64,000 nt of DNA from Actinernus sp. WN-2022 (lineage: Eukaryota > Cnidaria > Anthozoa > Actiniaria > Actinernidae): positions 158,588,344 to 158,652,343 of the forward strand of contig JAOWCC010000577.1 in the NCBI GenBank assembly GCA_030867875.1, read 5' to 3'. Of the stretch, positions 1 through 12,900 are shown one piece after another; within the stretch, counting starts at the first letter, position 1; every line of letters begins with the position of its first letter. The notes beneath the pieces are model-generated. The model was not told the DNA's origin and made no database searches. It saw only the letters and a program-made list of their open reading frames with translations. Made by a program: the position numbers and the translations under genes.

Positions 1-798
1 GAAAAACAATATACACAATACACAGTAAGAGTTACATATACACTGTATGCGTAAAACTGTGAATAATTATGTGGAATATTTAGATGTACATATGTACATG
101 TATTATGTAAACTTAGGATTGTGAGTAGAAGCCAGCAACTGGTGGATTTTCACTGGCTGTCAGGTTATTAAAAGAGTAGCCATCTGTTTTACCCAAATTT
201 TCCTTCAGTTATGGCATTTTTACCTATTCTTGTAACCCAATTTCTACCAACAACCTACAGTGTTTTACCAGGAGTTCCACCACTGAGAAATATTGTATCC
301 GACCACACATAAAAATATGATAATTTATGTGTGTTGCAGAGGTTTCGTCAGAAGCTGGTACCCGGGTACATGCACTGGTACCCATGTACTTTGGAGACTG
401 TACCCATCTTCACACAAAACATTTCCCTCATTCAACAGGTCTGACATTGCCTCCTATTTCCAGAATTAATTAAACCTCTGGTGTTGATATCTCCTCTCAG
501 CCAATCATTTTGCCTAATCAGGCAATAAAATTTATTAAGTAATATTGCACTTATTACTAATTTGTTTATAAAATAAACAGAAATACATGTTAGTTGGAGA
601 TATAGAATTAACTTTGAGAGTTCAACTCTATATCTCACTCAGAGGGAAACTGAGTTGGACACTCAAAGATAAATTCTGTATCTCAAAGATAAATTCTGTA
701 TCTACATGTATGCATGCAAGCCCATGTACATATGTATAATATTCTCTATTTAATATTTTATGTAACAAACTATAGATTACAAATCTGTTTTGTTGAAG
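1..798. other. Upstream flank of TIMELESS, no gene seen
   Basis: AT-rich sequence with no convincing coding potential. It presumably contains the promoter and 5' UTR of TIMELESS, but I see no clear TATA box or initiator. Around 595-705 there is a small imperfect hairpin (GAGATATAGA arms) followed by a 20 bp direct duplication. The transcription start cannot be placed from sequence alone. Confidence 0.5.
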
Positions 799-910
799 AT
801 GGAGAATGTGAATGAAATAGGTCAATACCTGAATACAGAGATTGTATGTACTCTGGCTGGTCTGGGGTGTGCTGAGGGGACTGAGTACTACAAGAGTCCT
901 GACTGTCTAG
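799..910 (+). CDS. TIMELESS exon 1
   Basis: ATG at 799 opens [16 protein letters not shown], then the family-typical [18 protein letters not shown]. The donor is GTGAGT at 911. The frame is also open slightly upstream (TTG codons), but 799 is the only nearby ATG and gives a start close to the family's. Phase 1 exit (CTA G). Confidence 0.9.
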
Positions 911-3900
911 GTGAGTCCCATTACAGACTTCGATCTGTTTCAATGAGCAATTTATTTTTACTGATTTGTTACAAGGACAATATTGACAAAGGACAGTATC
1001 CTTCAAAGATGGTTAATGAGCAGACCTAAACGATGTGTTTACATACACCCCAAAGCATGCAATATGTATGTTACAGGTCATTTTTTTTCAACCTATGTTA
1101 TTTTGTTCAACCTTTTGTTCAACCTAGGTTTTTTTTGAGCTTGGTAATTCTTGTATACTAAAAGTAAGTTCACCCTCCCCTTCTGTTTTCATACATCCTC
1201 CTTATGGGTACAATACACAGTCATATAAAGGAGACTGAGAGGGGTAGAAGAAGTGTAGGAATTTGAAATAAAAACAAAATAAACTCATGGCCTGACATTT
1301 CACTTTTTTGGGCAGACCATTGAGTGTTTGAAATCATTAATAATAATAATAAAAATAAACAACTTTAATTTTGTGTCTAGTTTTCTTAAGCTGACCCTGG
1401 AAAAGGTCTACTAATCAGGGACATGGATTCCTTGGTCAAATTGGAATTTGGGTTGGTTGGTTTCCAAGCATATTTTCACCTGCCATTCCTGAAATTTGGC
1501 ATGCTTTTTGGCCATTGGCAGGTCACTATTTCGAGCCCTGAAGTGATAAATTCCCAAGTCAATTAATAATAATAATTACCATATTTTGTTACCTTAATTG
1601 TCCTTGCCATGCAGTACTTGAACCAGCAACCATTGGATCTGTTGGTCCTAGCCTTAACCACTCTGCCACAGAGATGATGTGAAGCATCATACTCATTTTA
1701 CTACATGTATATATTATGATGGTATTACTAGTACAGGTACCCTGACCTCCATGGTCTTGTCCAAAATGATAGCTTGAAATTTCACTAAAACTGCACACAA
1801 ATTGATGACACAAACCAGTACCCCATAAAATATAATACAAGTGGGAAAAAATACATTCTGACAGATAGTCTTGTGGCCTCTGGTCCCCTCATTAACTACT
1901 TTGTATGATCTTGAAAGGTAAAATCCAAAATATATTACCTAGGTTGAAAAAGATATTAACCTACATGTAGATTGACAAAAAACCTAGATTTAAAAAATTA
2001 CCTACATGTACAATGTACATGTAGATTGAAAAATATAACCTGGGTTGAAAAAGATACTACCATTTGCATAATCTGAGTTGCACAACGGTAGAAGACATAT
2101 CAAAGGTTTTAAACATCAAGGTTGAAACTAATTAGTTTGCCGACGAATTGCAAAGGTTTGGGATGCCAGACGTCTAGTTTCAAACATAAACGAATGCGGA
2201 AAAAGGTTCACGTTTAACGGTAGCTTGCAAATGGTAGTAACCTACACTGTATATGTTAAGATTGACCAAAAAAAACTAGATTAAAAAAATACCCTACATG
2301 TACAGGTAGATTGAAAAATATAACCTAGGTTGAAAAATATAACCTGCATGTAGCTAGGTTAAAATAAATTTGACCTAAACATAAATTTGACCTGATGTAA
2401 CATTTTGTACATGGTTTTATAGCTTGTTAAAATAAAATATTATTTTGAAAATATTTTGCTTTTACAAGTACATGTATGTGAGAGCTACATTATTTAGCTG
2501 TTATATGTACATGTGTAATTCAATTGTTATGGCCACACAATAAACCAATTTAGCTCTTTGCATGTTGCTCACTTGACTTTACCCAATCCTAAGAGGAAAT
2601 ACATCAATTTGCTAGAGCTGTCACATGATCTGAAATGGGGCAACAAAGTCAGGCATACACCAGGGTTCAAAATTCATTTTCAAAGGAGCAAGTAAAAAGT
2701 TGCTTGCGGGTTTGAAACTTACAAGCAAAACCACTCATCAACAAGCTAAAAACTGAAACATGTTTTAATGTGCCTGGTGCCTAATACAAGCATAAAAATG
2801 CCAGTTCATTTATTTTCTACCAGCAAATCGGTAAATCGACTCGCATTTTGCCAGTTTGCTTGTGCGAATTTCGAACCCTGTACACTGTATGAATCAGTCA
2901 AGGTTTTGGAGATTGCAAATCAAGAATATACCCTTACATTTTGTGTTTATTTCAACTGTTCCTTTCTACAGAACATGTAGCAGTATTTCAGCTTAGCCAA
3001 TTATAGCTGTCTTACATGTACATACAGTGCAGCTCGAAAGTAAGTGTGCAGACGCCCGCGGGCAGGCCGCGGGCAAAATTCAGGCAGACTGCCTGTTCAC
3101 AACATTGTAACTGAAGAAAACAATATTGTAACTGAAGAAATAAACACGTACCGAAGAAACTGTAGTCTTATAAATGTAAGTTTGCGTTCACATGTTTACC
3201 GCGCGAGATCGAGAATCCAAATATAATTCGGTAATAAATATAAAATTAGAAAAGAATTTGGTAGGCTGAGAAAAATAACAACACTGAAATATTTTCTTGC
3301 TAGATTTGGTGTGTTAAAAATTTCCACTTGAGTTATTGTGAAACACTTCGGCATCTCCATGGCGTTGTGATGATCTTGGCCACAAGCCAAACACAATGGT
3401 TTTTGAAGTGAAAGAATGTTTTGCCGCGTATGAGCGAGTCTATAGTCGTGAGTATTTTCATTTAAAGCGGCCTTAGGCAGTTTACAAACACGAACGCCAG
3501 TGTTCAAAAATAGAACAACTCTTGAAGTGAGAAGAATGTTTTGCCGCGTATGAGCGAGTCTATAGTCGTGAGTCTTTTCATTTAAAGCGGCCTTAGTTTA
3601 CAAACACGAACGGCGGTGTTCGAAAATAGAACACAACTCTTGAAGTGAGACAAGAATAAACTTTTGCCGCGTATGAGCGAGTCTTAATAGTCGTGAGTAT
3701 TTTCATTTAAAGCGGCGCTTGCCTTACTCAGTTTACAAACACGAACGGCGGTGTTCAAAAATAGAACACAACTCTCGAAGAGACACAAGAATAAACTTGT
3801 GTCAGCAGTCTAGTCGCGAGTATTTTTATTTTCAATAGTCAGTTTACAAACACGAACGCCAATGTCTGGCTTCTTCGCTTTAAAATAAAAATGCTTTCGC

Positions 3901-6900
3901 AAAGAAACAACGTACGTATTAATTCAAAACTCGGTAACTTTTATAAGGGTAATCGAACACGAAACTCGTTAGGTGTATTGCCCGCGGACTGCCCAAAGTC
4001 TGTCTGCGGACTGCCTGAAGTCTGCCCGCGGACTGCCCGCGGCCTGCCTGCGGATTTGCCCGCGGATTTGCCCGTGTGTCTGCACACATACTTTCGAGCG
4101 GCACTGTACATGTACATGTAGCAAGCCATCCTAAAAATACTAAAATTTAATGTACATAATAATACAAATATAATTCATTGGGCTGTGAAATTTCTTGTTT
4201 GGTTGTGAGATTTGATTTATCAAATCACAGCTGTCATTTACATAATTACTGTTATGTCCTTCCCTGAATTGTATCAGATTATATATGATGGACTTGCTGT
4301 CAATGTTTATAAATGTGCATCTTTAATTTTTGCTCTTCTCATACACTTCCCTCACAGAAAGCTTGAAAGACCTTATCAAATTTCTCAGACGTGATGACTC
4401 AACCTGTGAAATCAGGCGACAGCTTGGCCATTCTAACGTCTTGCAAAATGTAAGTAGTACAAATGGTACTGGTTCAACAATTTTGTACTGGTTCAAAATT
4501 TTTGAACCAAAGATCAAATTGAACCACAACATATATAACTGTGTAACTGTGCACTCAATAATCTTTATTATAAATTCACTCGTTATTGACCAATCAGAAT
4601 CCAGATACTTTGTTGAGTATAGTATAAGTATGTGAACCAAACATCTTGACTCCTCATTTGTAATCCAGTCCCCATTGAACCAGCGACTGTTGACTTGGTG
4701 AAGTCAGGACTTCAGTTTGTGAAAGTTTACATTGTAATAATACATAATTTGTAATATGGTTTACTCTTGCAGGACCTAGTGGCGATACTGAAGAGCTGTA
4801 CACCAAGAGAGACTGACATATTTGATATGGTGATACGGTAATCCTAAACACATACATGCATGTAAATACCAGCCAGTTTTGTTTATATTTTGTTATTCAA
4901 TCACTATCAACTGAAGAGTGTTTATTACGACTTATGCGTGATGATGTCACACTTTTGTGTTTAGAGGAAATGTGACAAAGTGAGGCTTTAAGTGGTGATC
5001 ACAAAAGTGTGATGTCCATCATCATGCATAAGGCCTATTCAGTTGTGTTTCTGCAATCAGTGTTTTTAATAATGTGATTTTCTCTAAAGATTGATGGTTA
5101 ACTTGACACAACCAGCAGTGTTGTGTTTTGAGTTTGGTAAGATACCTGATGACAAGACAGGCCGACATTACTACATGGATTTGGTGAACCAATTACAGAG
5201 CTACAAAGAGGTACATTGTACATGTGTATCAGTACTGCTGGTAGAGGCTGTTTAATCAAGGGGGAGATGAATTGGTGTAATATTCTACATGTGTATTTAA
5301 CCAATATATTTAATTTTGCCATGGGTCTGCCATCTTATAGTTACACAGTCAGATTATATCAAAACATGAGAACAACAATCAGTCCAAATCAGTTGAAATA
5401 ACTGTCTTGCAGCATCATTTGTTGTCATTATGTTTTCTGTGGATCTACATGTATAAGAGGACAAACCCATGGCAGAATGACATGTGTTAGTTAATTAGCA
5501 AAAAATGAGGATATGAAATGGCTTAATTTATACAAAAAAGTGATGTCATCAATGAATCTACTCATTACACATTGCTATTGATCAAGCAGAGCATGCATTT
5601 CACACTGTATTTATATAAATAATTATCTTTAATACTGAGATACATGTAGGTCATAGAGAGCTGGTCAAATGATTGATAAATGGTTGATGTAATTGTTCTT
5701 CGATTAAATAAGCCAGCTAGTTAAAACTAAAGCATAAGCATGCCGGTCCTAACTGAAGAGAAAAACAGAGTTGGAGGTTCAGTGCCCAGAGCCTAAGCAG
5801 GGTCAAGGCTTGCGAGCTTGGTTGCCAGGTTACCAGCCCAGAGCACTGGGTCACACATAAAGTGGACAAAGGAAACCGGGAGGGAGGGAGGGAAAAGTTG
5901 CAACGAGGAGCAACTGACAAGCGAACCCCCAAAAAACATGCAATAACAATAAACCAAGAGCCGGCCCAGGGCTGCGCGACTACACCAGGGCCTCCGGCAC
6001 ATGCAGGATATTTAACCATGCCTAAATTGCATTTAGCCCTGATTAAATAAACTAGCTAGTTTAAACTAAAGCATAAGCGTGCCGGTCCTAACTGAAGAAA
6101 AAAACAGAGTTGGAGGTTCAGAGCCTAAGCAGGGTCAAGGGTGCGAGCTTGGTTGCCAGGTTACCATGGCAACCAAACAGCCCAACAAAACTTTAGTTGA
6201 GCTGAGCAAGGGGTGACCCGACTCCAGATGCTGAGACCTCAGCAAACTCGGGAAGCAGGCGAGCCATGCTACATGTACATAACCTGCTGCAGGCTATAGC
6301 AGGCAAGCTGAACAAACGTTCCACCTGCAGCTGCAAACTGCTGGAATGGAGCTGGTGCATTAAGCTTGGACAACCCAGCAGCAAACTGTGCTGTGGGAAG
6401 CGGCAACACCAAACCTGGGCTTACAAGCAGACGAAGTCAGGGAGCAATGCGGGGCTAGGAGGCAGCCTAGGCTTACACCTCAGCAGCCATGTTTCAGGCA
6501 ATTGCTCAGAGGGAGCCAGGCATAGGATCAAGTGCTGAGGGGAGCTAGGCCATTAGAACCTCCCAGCCAGACCGTGGTCAGTCCTCAGAGAACGACCCTA
6601 ACCCCCCCCCCCCCCCCCCCCCTGCAGCAAGCAAAGCTGATGAGCCCAACCAAGGCAAGCAAGAAGCAAAATGCTACTTACCTGTGCAAGCCTGGAGATC
6701 CTACCAGTACAGCCAACATCGGGCGTGGCATAACACACATGAAATACTAATCGAAAGGGGAATCCAAAGCACACCTAAAACTGCTGGATAGCAGTGACAG
6801 CAGAAACACGACGACACCCATCACAGGACGACACTGCTTCAGGATCTTCATGAGAGACTCAGATAAGCCGGCCAAAGCCGCAGCAGAAGTAGCACCGATT

Positions 6901-9900
6901 CGGAAGCTGTGAGAAGAGTAATGGCCAACCACCTTTGCATCAGCCAAAGCCTTGGTGAGCCTACTGTTAAATTTGGCCTTATGGTGAGCATGACGACACC
7001 CATCACAGGACGACACTGCAACACGGCAAAACACAGAAGAATTACTGGATGAGTGGACGATCCACATCAACCAGCCCAAACTATTTACATATTCCAAAAC
7101 CATGGTTGCACCAGTTTCAAGGCAACCGATGCCAACTCATCTGGGGCGAGGAAAATATATGATTGGTAAGCCTTGGTGAGCCTACTGTTAAATTTGGCCT
7201 TAGTGAGGGGAGATCCATCCTGATGCAGGAATAACGGGCCTTGAGCTGGACCTCTCAGCAACAGATAAGAAAATAAAGCATCAACCGCACACACAGGGGT
7301 GAAGGTACGGCCTACAACAATGGTGGAACCTTGGCGAAATGTTTTTGATGCTTTCATGAAAACGTACACAAGACACGGCTGAATACGTGAGTTGACCACC
7401 AAGTCGTCCACTGCTAAATGAAGGGAAGGGTCAAACGCTTCCAGGGGAGGAGAAGTAAACTCGCTGCAATGGAGGAAGCCAAAGAAGGCTAAACAGAGGG
7501 CAGCCCAAAACATAATATCATCGATTGATGAGAAGTCCTTAACACGACGTAGAGATGCTAAGATAGCTGGTGTAATAGAAAGTCTAGTATCTTTGGAGGA
7601 GCCCTGAATCGTATGGACAACTCGAACCACCCTTTGCAGATGTAGGCAGTCCCCTAAAGAGTTGGGAAGACCTAAATCGATGTGCAAGGAGCGCACCGCA
7701 CTGAGATACACCTTTACGGTTGAGGCTTTGAGACCATTGCCAGCCAAGAAGGCCACAGAAGCGATGAGACACTCCTCTGAAGCTGGGAGACTAGAAGAGA
7801 CAAGAACAGTTTTTGACCCGAAGAGTAAGTCTTGCGGGAGCTTGGGGCAAGTCCGGCACTCAGGAGCACAGAAACATGCGACTTAAGTCCCACTTCGTCA
7901 GCCACTGTAAAAGGTAGGCTGGAATGGAGACTGGGAAAGCATCTGCTGCTGGAGCTAGCTGGTGGAATCTGGACATCTGAAAACGAGAACGTGCATCAGC
8001 AATTGCATTAGCTACCCCAGGAATGTGAGAGGCTGATACGATGAATGAGTGCTTGGCCGATACAAGGAACAAATAGCACAGAAGGTGCATGACACAAGGA
8101 GAGCGAGACATGCCAGTGCAGAGGATGTGAACAACCGCCTCGTTATCCAGCTGGAAAAGGATGCGCTTGGATGTCCAGTTGGCGCCACAAAGATGAGCCA
8201 CTACCACAGTGGGGAACAATTCTTTGTAGGTGATGGATAGACAAAGAGCCTGAGATAGCCTCAGACCTTGGAACCACTGGCCCTGGAAGAAGGCGCCAAA
8301 CCCAACAGAACCCAAAGCATTGCTGCAGACCTGGAAGTCAGAGGGTGGAAGCCACTCTGGCATGAGAAAAAGCTGCATCCATTCCAATCCCTCAAGAAAA
8401 GGTCCCACCAAAGAAGGTCAGTCTTAACAGTGGCAGTAAGGCGGATATGATGCAGGGTACTGGAGATAGCCATAGTCAGATTGATGAGCCTCTGCAAAAA
8501 GGTGCGCCCAGGATGGACAACCTTGCAGCAATGATGAAGGAGACCGATTAAAGATTGCAACTCCTTGAGTGTACATGAACCCTGTGAAAGCCAGGAATGG
8601 ACCTCCATTCGTACTCTTGACAGCCTCTCATCTGGGAGTTTGGCCTTGAAGCGATGCGAATCCAGGAGGATGCCCAGAAAGTAGAGTTGAGAAGAGGGAC
8701 CTTCTGTCGTGTGGAGGGCTATAGGAACCCCCAGTTCTCCACAGGCACAAGAAAAGGCGTCCATATTGCTCTGGCAGACCGAGGAACCAGAAGGGCCGAT
8801 TGTGAAAAAATCGTCCAAGTAATGGATCAGTGAGGTAATGCCGAAGTGATGCTGGGCAATCCACTCTAATGCATCTGCCACTTGGTTAAAAATGGAGGGG
8901 GCTGAGCGAAGCCCAATCAACATAAAAGCAATTGTTCCACAACATCCCGGGAGGAAACGGTCGTCTTGATGAATGGGGACTATACGATAAGCACTCTCAA
9001 TGTCCAGCTTGCCCATGAGAGAACCTCGGCCAAAGGAAATGATGAGAGACATTTCCTTGTCTACATTAGTGAAGTGGATGGGAAACCCCTCTTTAGCAAT
9101 CTATGTCAGTTGACGCTAGCACCCGTGGGGTAAGAGAGATCGAGAATGAGCCTCCATTTTCCAGGTTGGCTCCGCTTAGGAACCACCCCGAAATGGCTAA
9201 TGTGGACGGCAGGAAGAGGAGAGGAATGAAACGGACCGGCCACTCTACCCAAAGAACACGAGTTGGCGAGGTAATCACCAATAACAACTGGCTGCGAACT
9301 GGTAGATGGCAAGTTGCAAGAGGCTGAGCACAGAGTAGCTGCACCGGAAACCAGCAGAAATCCCTGACAACACAAAGGCTGCTAAGGCCTGATCAGGATG
9401 GGATGCCAACAAAACTGACCAGCGCGATGGGAGGAGGGGAGACACTGAAACAAAGGTAGGAAGTGCTGGACTGGGTGAGAAGTGAGGAGCCGAGGAGAAA
9501 GCAACCAAGTCACTTCCTCCTCTCCTTATGAAAGGGCTGAGTGGAAAGGCTTGGAGCACGGCGTTTGGTGGAGGACTGAGGCAGAGCTGCCCTCAAGGGA
9601 CACATGCGAGCTCTGTGGTTTAATTGCACCACAGCCGGAGACACTGCAGGCATGGCGATAGCGGCAAACCTGAGTCCTAGCAATACAACGACCAGCGTTC
9701 CACGAGTGGCAAATCTCCTGACTGTAGGGCGAGACGGGAGGATCAGAGCTAGCAGTAGAATGATGGACAGATAACACTGGCGCCCAAGGGCAGAGTTCTG
9801 TAGAGTGATCGAGAACCTGGCAACTCTGACAAGACCTTGAGGCTCGGTTGGCATTAGTGAAACTCATGCTCCACAAACTGGGATGGGGATCCCCCCAGGA

Positions 9901-12900
9901 GAGAGTTGGCTTAGTCGCTGCCAGGGACCTAAAACTGTTGTCATAAGCGAACCAATGAGGAGCCTGGAAGTCCAGAGCAGCCTGGCAAATGAGGAGGAGA
10001 TATGCTAAAAGCTCTGTTGCACGATGGGGATGAGAGGCCACGATCACAGCTGCGTACATGCAAAAAGCTTCAATCCAATCATGGAAATTTAAAAGGGCTT
10101 TGTGCCTGGGTTTGCTGAGAGCGAATTCCAATGAAGGAGCACCATCTGAAGTGGAAGAGGGCAATCTGAGTGTCGCAGGGCGTGAAGGGTCTGGAGTAGA
10201 AGACAAATTTTCTTGGTTAAATCAACGAACTGTCCTGACACCTCTCGACTGGCGAGTTTGGCTGGGATTGGAGGCAGGGCATCGGACACCAAGAAAGAAC
10301 AGGATGAAGCCGGTACCGAGACAGGAGGAGCCGAGACAGAGGACCAAACGGGGAGAGTAGACCACGGGATGAAGGCTGGCTGGGCAGAAGGAATTGGGAA
10401 AGGACCAGATTCCACTGAGCGTAAGAAAGCGGGAGCCGAAACAACAGGCCGATACGTACCTTGGATGTTGGGAAATGCTGGCGGTGACGAAACTGGCGCA
10501 AAACCAGAAGTGCATGGCGGCGAGGCTGCTGCGCCAGAAGTAGAAGCGGTAGGAAAAGCGGCCGACGATGGCTGACACGATGGGCAAAAACCTGCCTGAT
10601 ACAGGGCTGAAATTATACCTTGAAAATCAGCCGACTTTGTTGCGATTGCAGGATTTTCTGAATCCGAAGCCGGTCTGGCCGCTGGGGCAGCGCGATCCGC
10701 TTGATCGGCCATGATTTCGACCCCAAAATGACACCGAAGTCCGTAGCGGCAGCACGTAGCGGCAACTTCGCTAAATCAAGGCGAAAAGAACTAAAGAACA
10801 CACAAACTATTGTGAAGCAGACATGTCGAGGATAACCAACACCTATCGAAGATCTGCAATCCAAATCCACAAGTAGTGGCCTTGAACGCAACGAGGAGCA
10901 ACTGACAAGCGAACCCGAAAACAACACACAATAAACCAAGAGTCCTGGATGAGACGACAGCCCAGGGCTGCGCGACTACACTACAGGGCCCCCGGCGCAC
11001 GCAGGATATTTAACCATGCCTAATTGCATTTTGCCCCGAATAATTATTGATTACATGTGACAATTTGTGCCAATTGTACGATGTACATGTAAGGGAGCGC
11101 GTCCAAATATCGGAATCGGTCCTGACCGATTCCGATCATTCGGTAATAGATCCGATTCCGATGTCACTGAAGGTCCACCCGATTGAATCGGTGCCGATAG
11201 AATGGGAATCGGAAATAATTACAGTATCGGTACCGAAAGAATCGGAAGAATCGGAACGGAAATATGTATCAGTCTTTGATCTGTCAGATGACCTTGTTCA
11301 GTACTGCATGCAGCCGCCACCACAACCCATTAAACCTGATCGCTACGCGCTAGGAAAAGCACGGTTTTCTGCATTCGCTTAATAAGCAACCAAACGAACT
11401 TTGAAGCGATTGCAAATAGCTGGGGCATTATTAAAATCCTAATGAAAGTTAATTAAAACTTTACTAAAACACGGACTAATGATAGATACATGTAGGAGAT
11501 TTAAAACAGTGTACTGTAGATCGAAATGTTTGTTAGCTCCGCAAGCGGCGTGGAAATATGCCAGTTTCTTGCTACTTCAATGGTCGTTGTTTTAGTTTTA
11601 ATATTGACACTTTTTTTCTTTGCTTCCCCAACTTCTCTAAATTTCTTCATAGTGTAGCATCATTAAAGATAGGACACATGATATGTACACCAACATTAGC
11701 TAGCTGACGATAAGGAAGCCCGCACGAAACTTCGCTTCTTCGAAATGTCGCTTCGTAATTTCGATCCACTCGGTCAATTCGACCAACCTGAGTTGTAAAC
11801 TTTATTTGGTCTTTGACTAACTGAATTTTTCGGCTCATTTTCGAACGGTACAGGAAGACAACTGTAGAGTTTACTTCAGTTCAGTCAGTATAATCAGGCT
11901 AAGAATAGAAATCTGATGCTTTGAACCCGGTTTGAATCGAAGGCAAGGGTAATATACGAAAGGAATGGAAGTGTTCAATTTTGTAAAGGTTACCGTATCA
12001 ATAATATTCAGATCCGTCAGCCTTCCAGATCTTTGTAAAAGTCATTGCATGAAGTTTTCAAGTAAATTCGGACCATGCAGCATGAAATATCGTGAGCCGT
12101 AAAATAAACAAAACAACGGCTGCTCGCTAATAGTTCCCAGACCGGCGGTATGTGGCCCGCTTTAAAGCTTGACTCACTCGCTGAGCGCAAAGCATAACAC
12201 CAAATAAACTTTTGCTTCAGTGTAGTTTCACATTTACGGCAGATACTTGTCTTGTTACTAGTATTAAAAGGTTTCGGCAGAAATCATTGTAAATGTTTGC
12301 GTATAAAAATCTCAACTCTTCTTGGAGTCTGAATTTCCACGTGCAAATCAGTCAGGCGTGAACGTGTCAGTCTGATATTTTACAGAACATCGATCAACAG
12401 AGTTTTGAAGCAACGTTTGTCATTTTGATCAAGACGTGCAAAAACTTCTATACTCTTACCAGAAAACTTCTACTGGGAAAGTGCAATTCCTTTTGAATTA
12501 AAAGAGCTTTAAATGCATCGGATCAGATCAGTCAGTTCGCGTAAATGGAAATTAATTGCGCTCCCGCGGTATTTGTGTCAGAAATGAGACACGCGTCTGG
12601 TTCAGTGACAGTTCATAATTGACGGGGACTTTTATTATAAACCATCTTACTGTATAGCTGTACTTTGTAAAACTGTTTGTCATGAATTCGAATTTGTCAC
12701 GCGTTAAATCGATCCTGGTGAAAGAAAGGTTAAAATACGAAATATTATTGTGCAATGAACACGTACGCTTGCCGAAATTTCTTCGAAATGCAATGCAATG
12801 TCCGTTGCTCTATCGGGTCGAATAAAAATGTAGTTCTTCATGTCTGTCTTTCTGTTTGTTGTTTTCCAAAGCGTGGGATCGCTGCCTGAGCAGCACGACA

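Larger units (their letters stand above)
911..4357 (+). other. TIMELESS intron 1
   Basis: 3.4 kb intron without exon signals. It holds a tRNA-derived SINE (minus, 1378-1680), a region of repeated ACCTAGGTTGAAAAA-type units (about 1930-2400) split by a small MITE, and a 1.1 kb hAT-like element (3025-4106). Confidence 0.8.
5702..11040 (-). mobile_element. Ngaro-like tyrosine-recombinase retrotransposon, decayed
   Basis: A 5.3 kb element lying antisense in TIMELESS intron 4. Read on the minus strand it has gag, reverse transcriptase plus RNase H, then a tyrosine recombinase. There is no integrase or protease and no long terminal repeat. The ends are split direct repeats in the order A1 (10889-11040), coding region, B1 (6041-6165), A2 (5901-6040), B2 (5702-5834), the arrangement known for Ngaro/PAT-type elements of the DIRS order. 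All coding regions have frameshifts or stops, so it is dead. I saw no methyltransferase domain, which argues against DIRS1 proper. Confidence 0.85.

Noticed and set aside
8049..10575. Plus-strand frames across the retroelement (63-120 codons)
   Set aside because: Shadows of the minus-strand gag and RT/RNase H regions.
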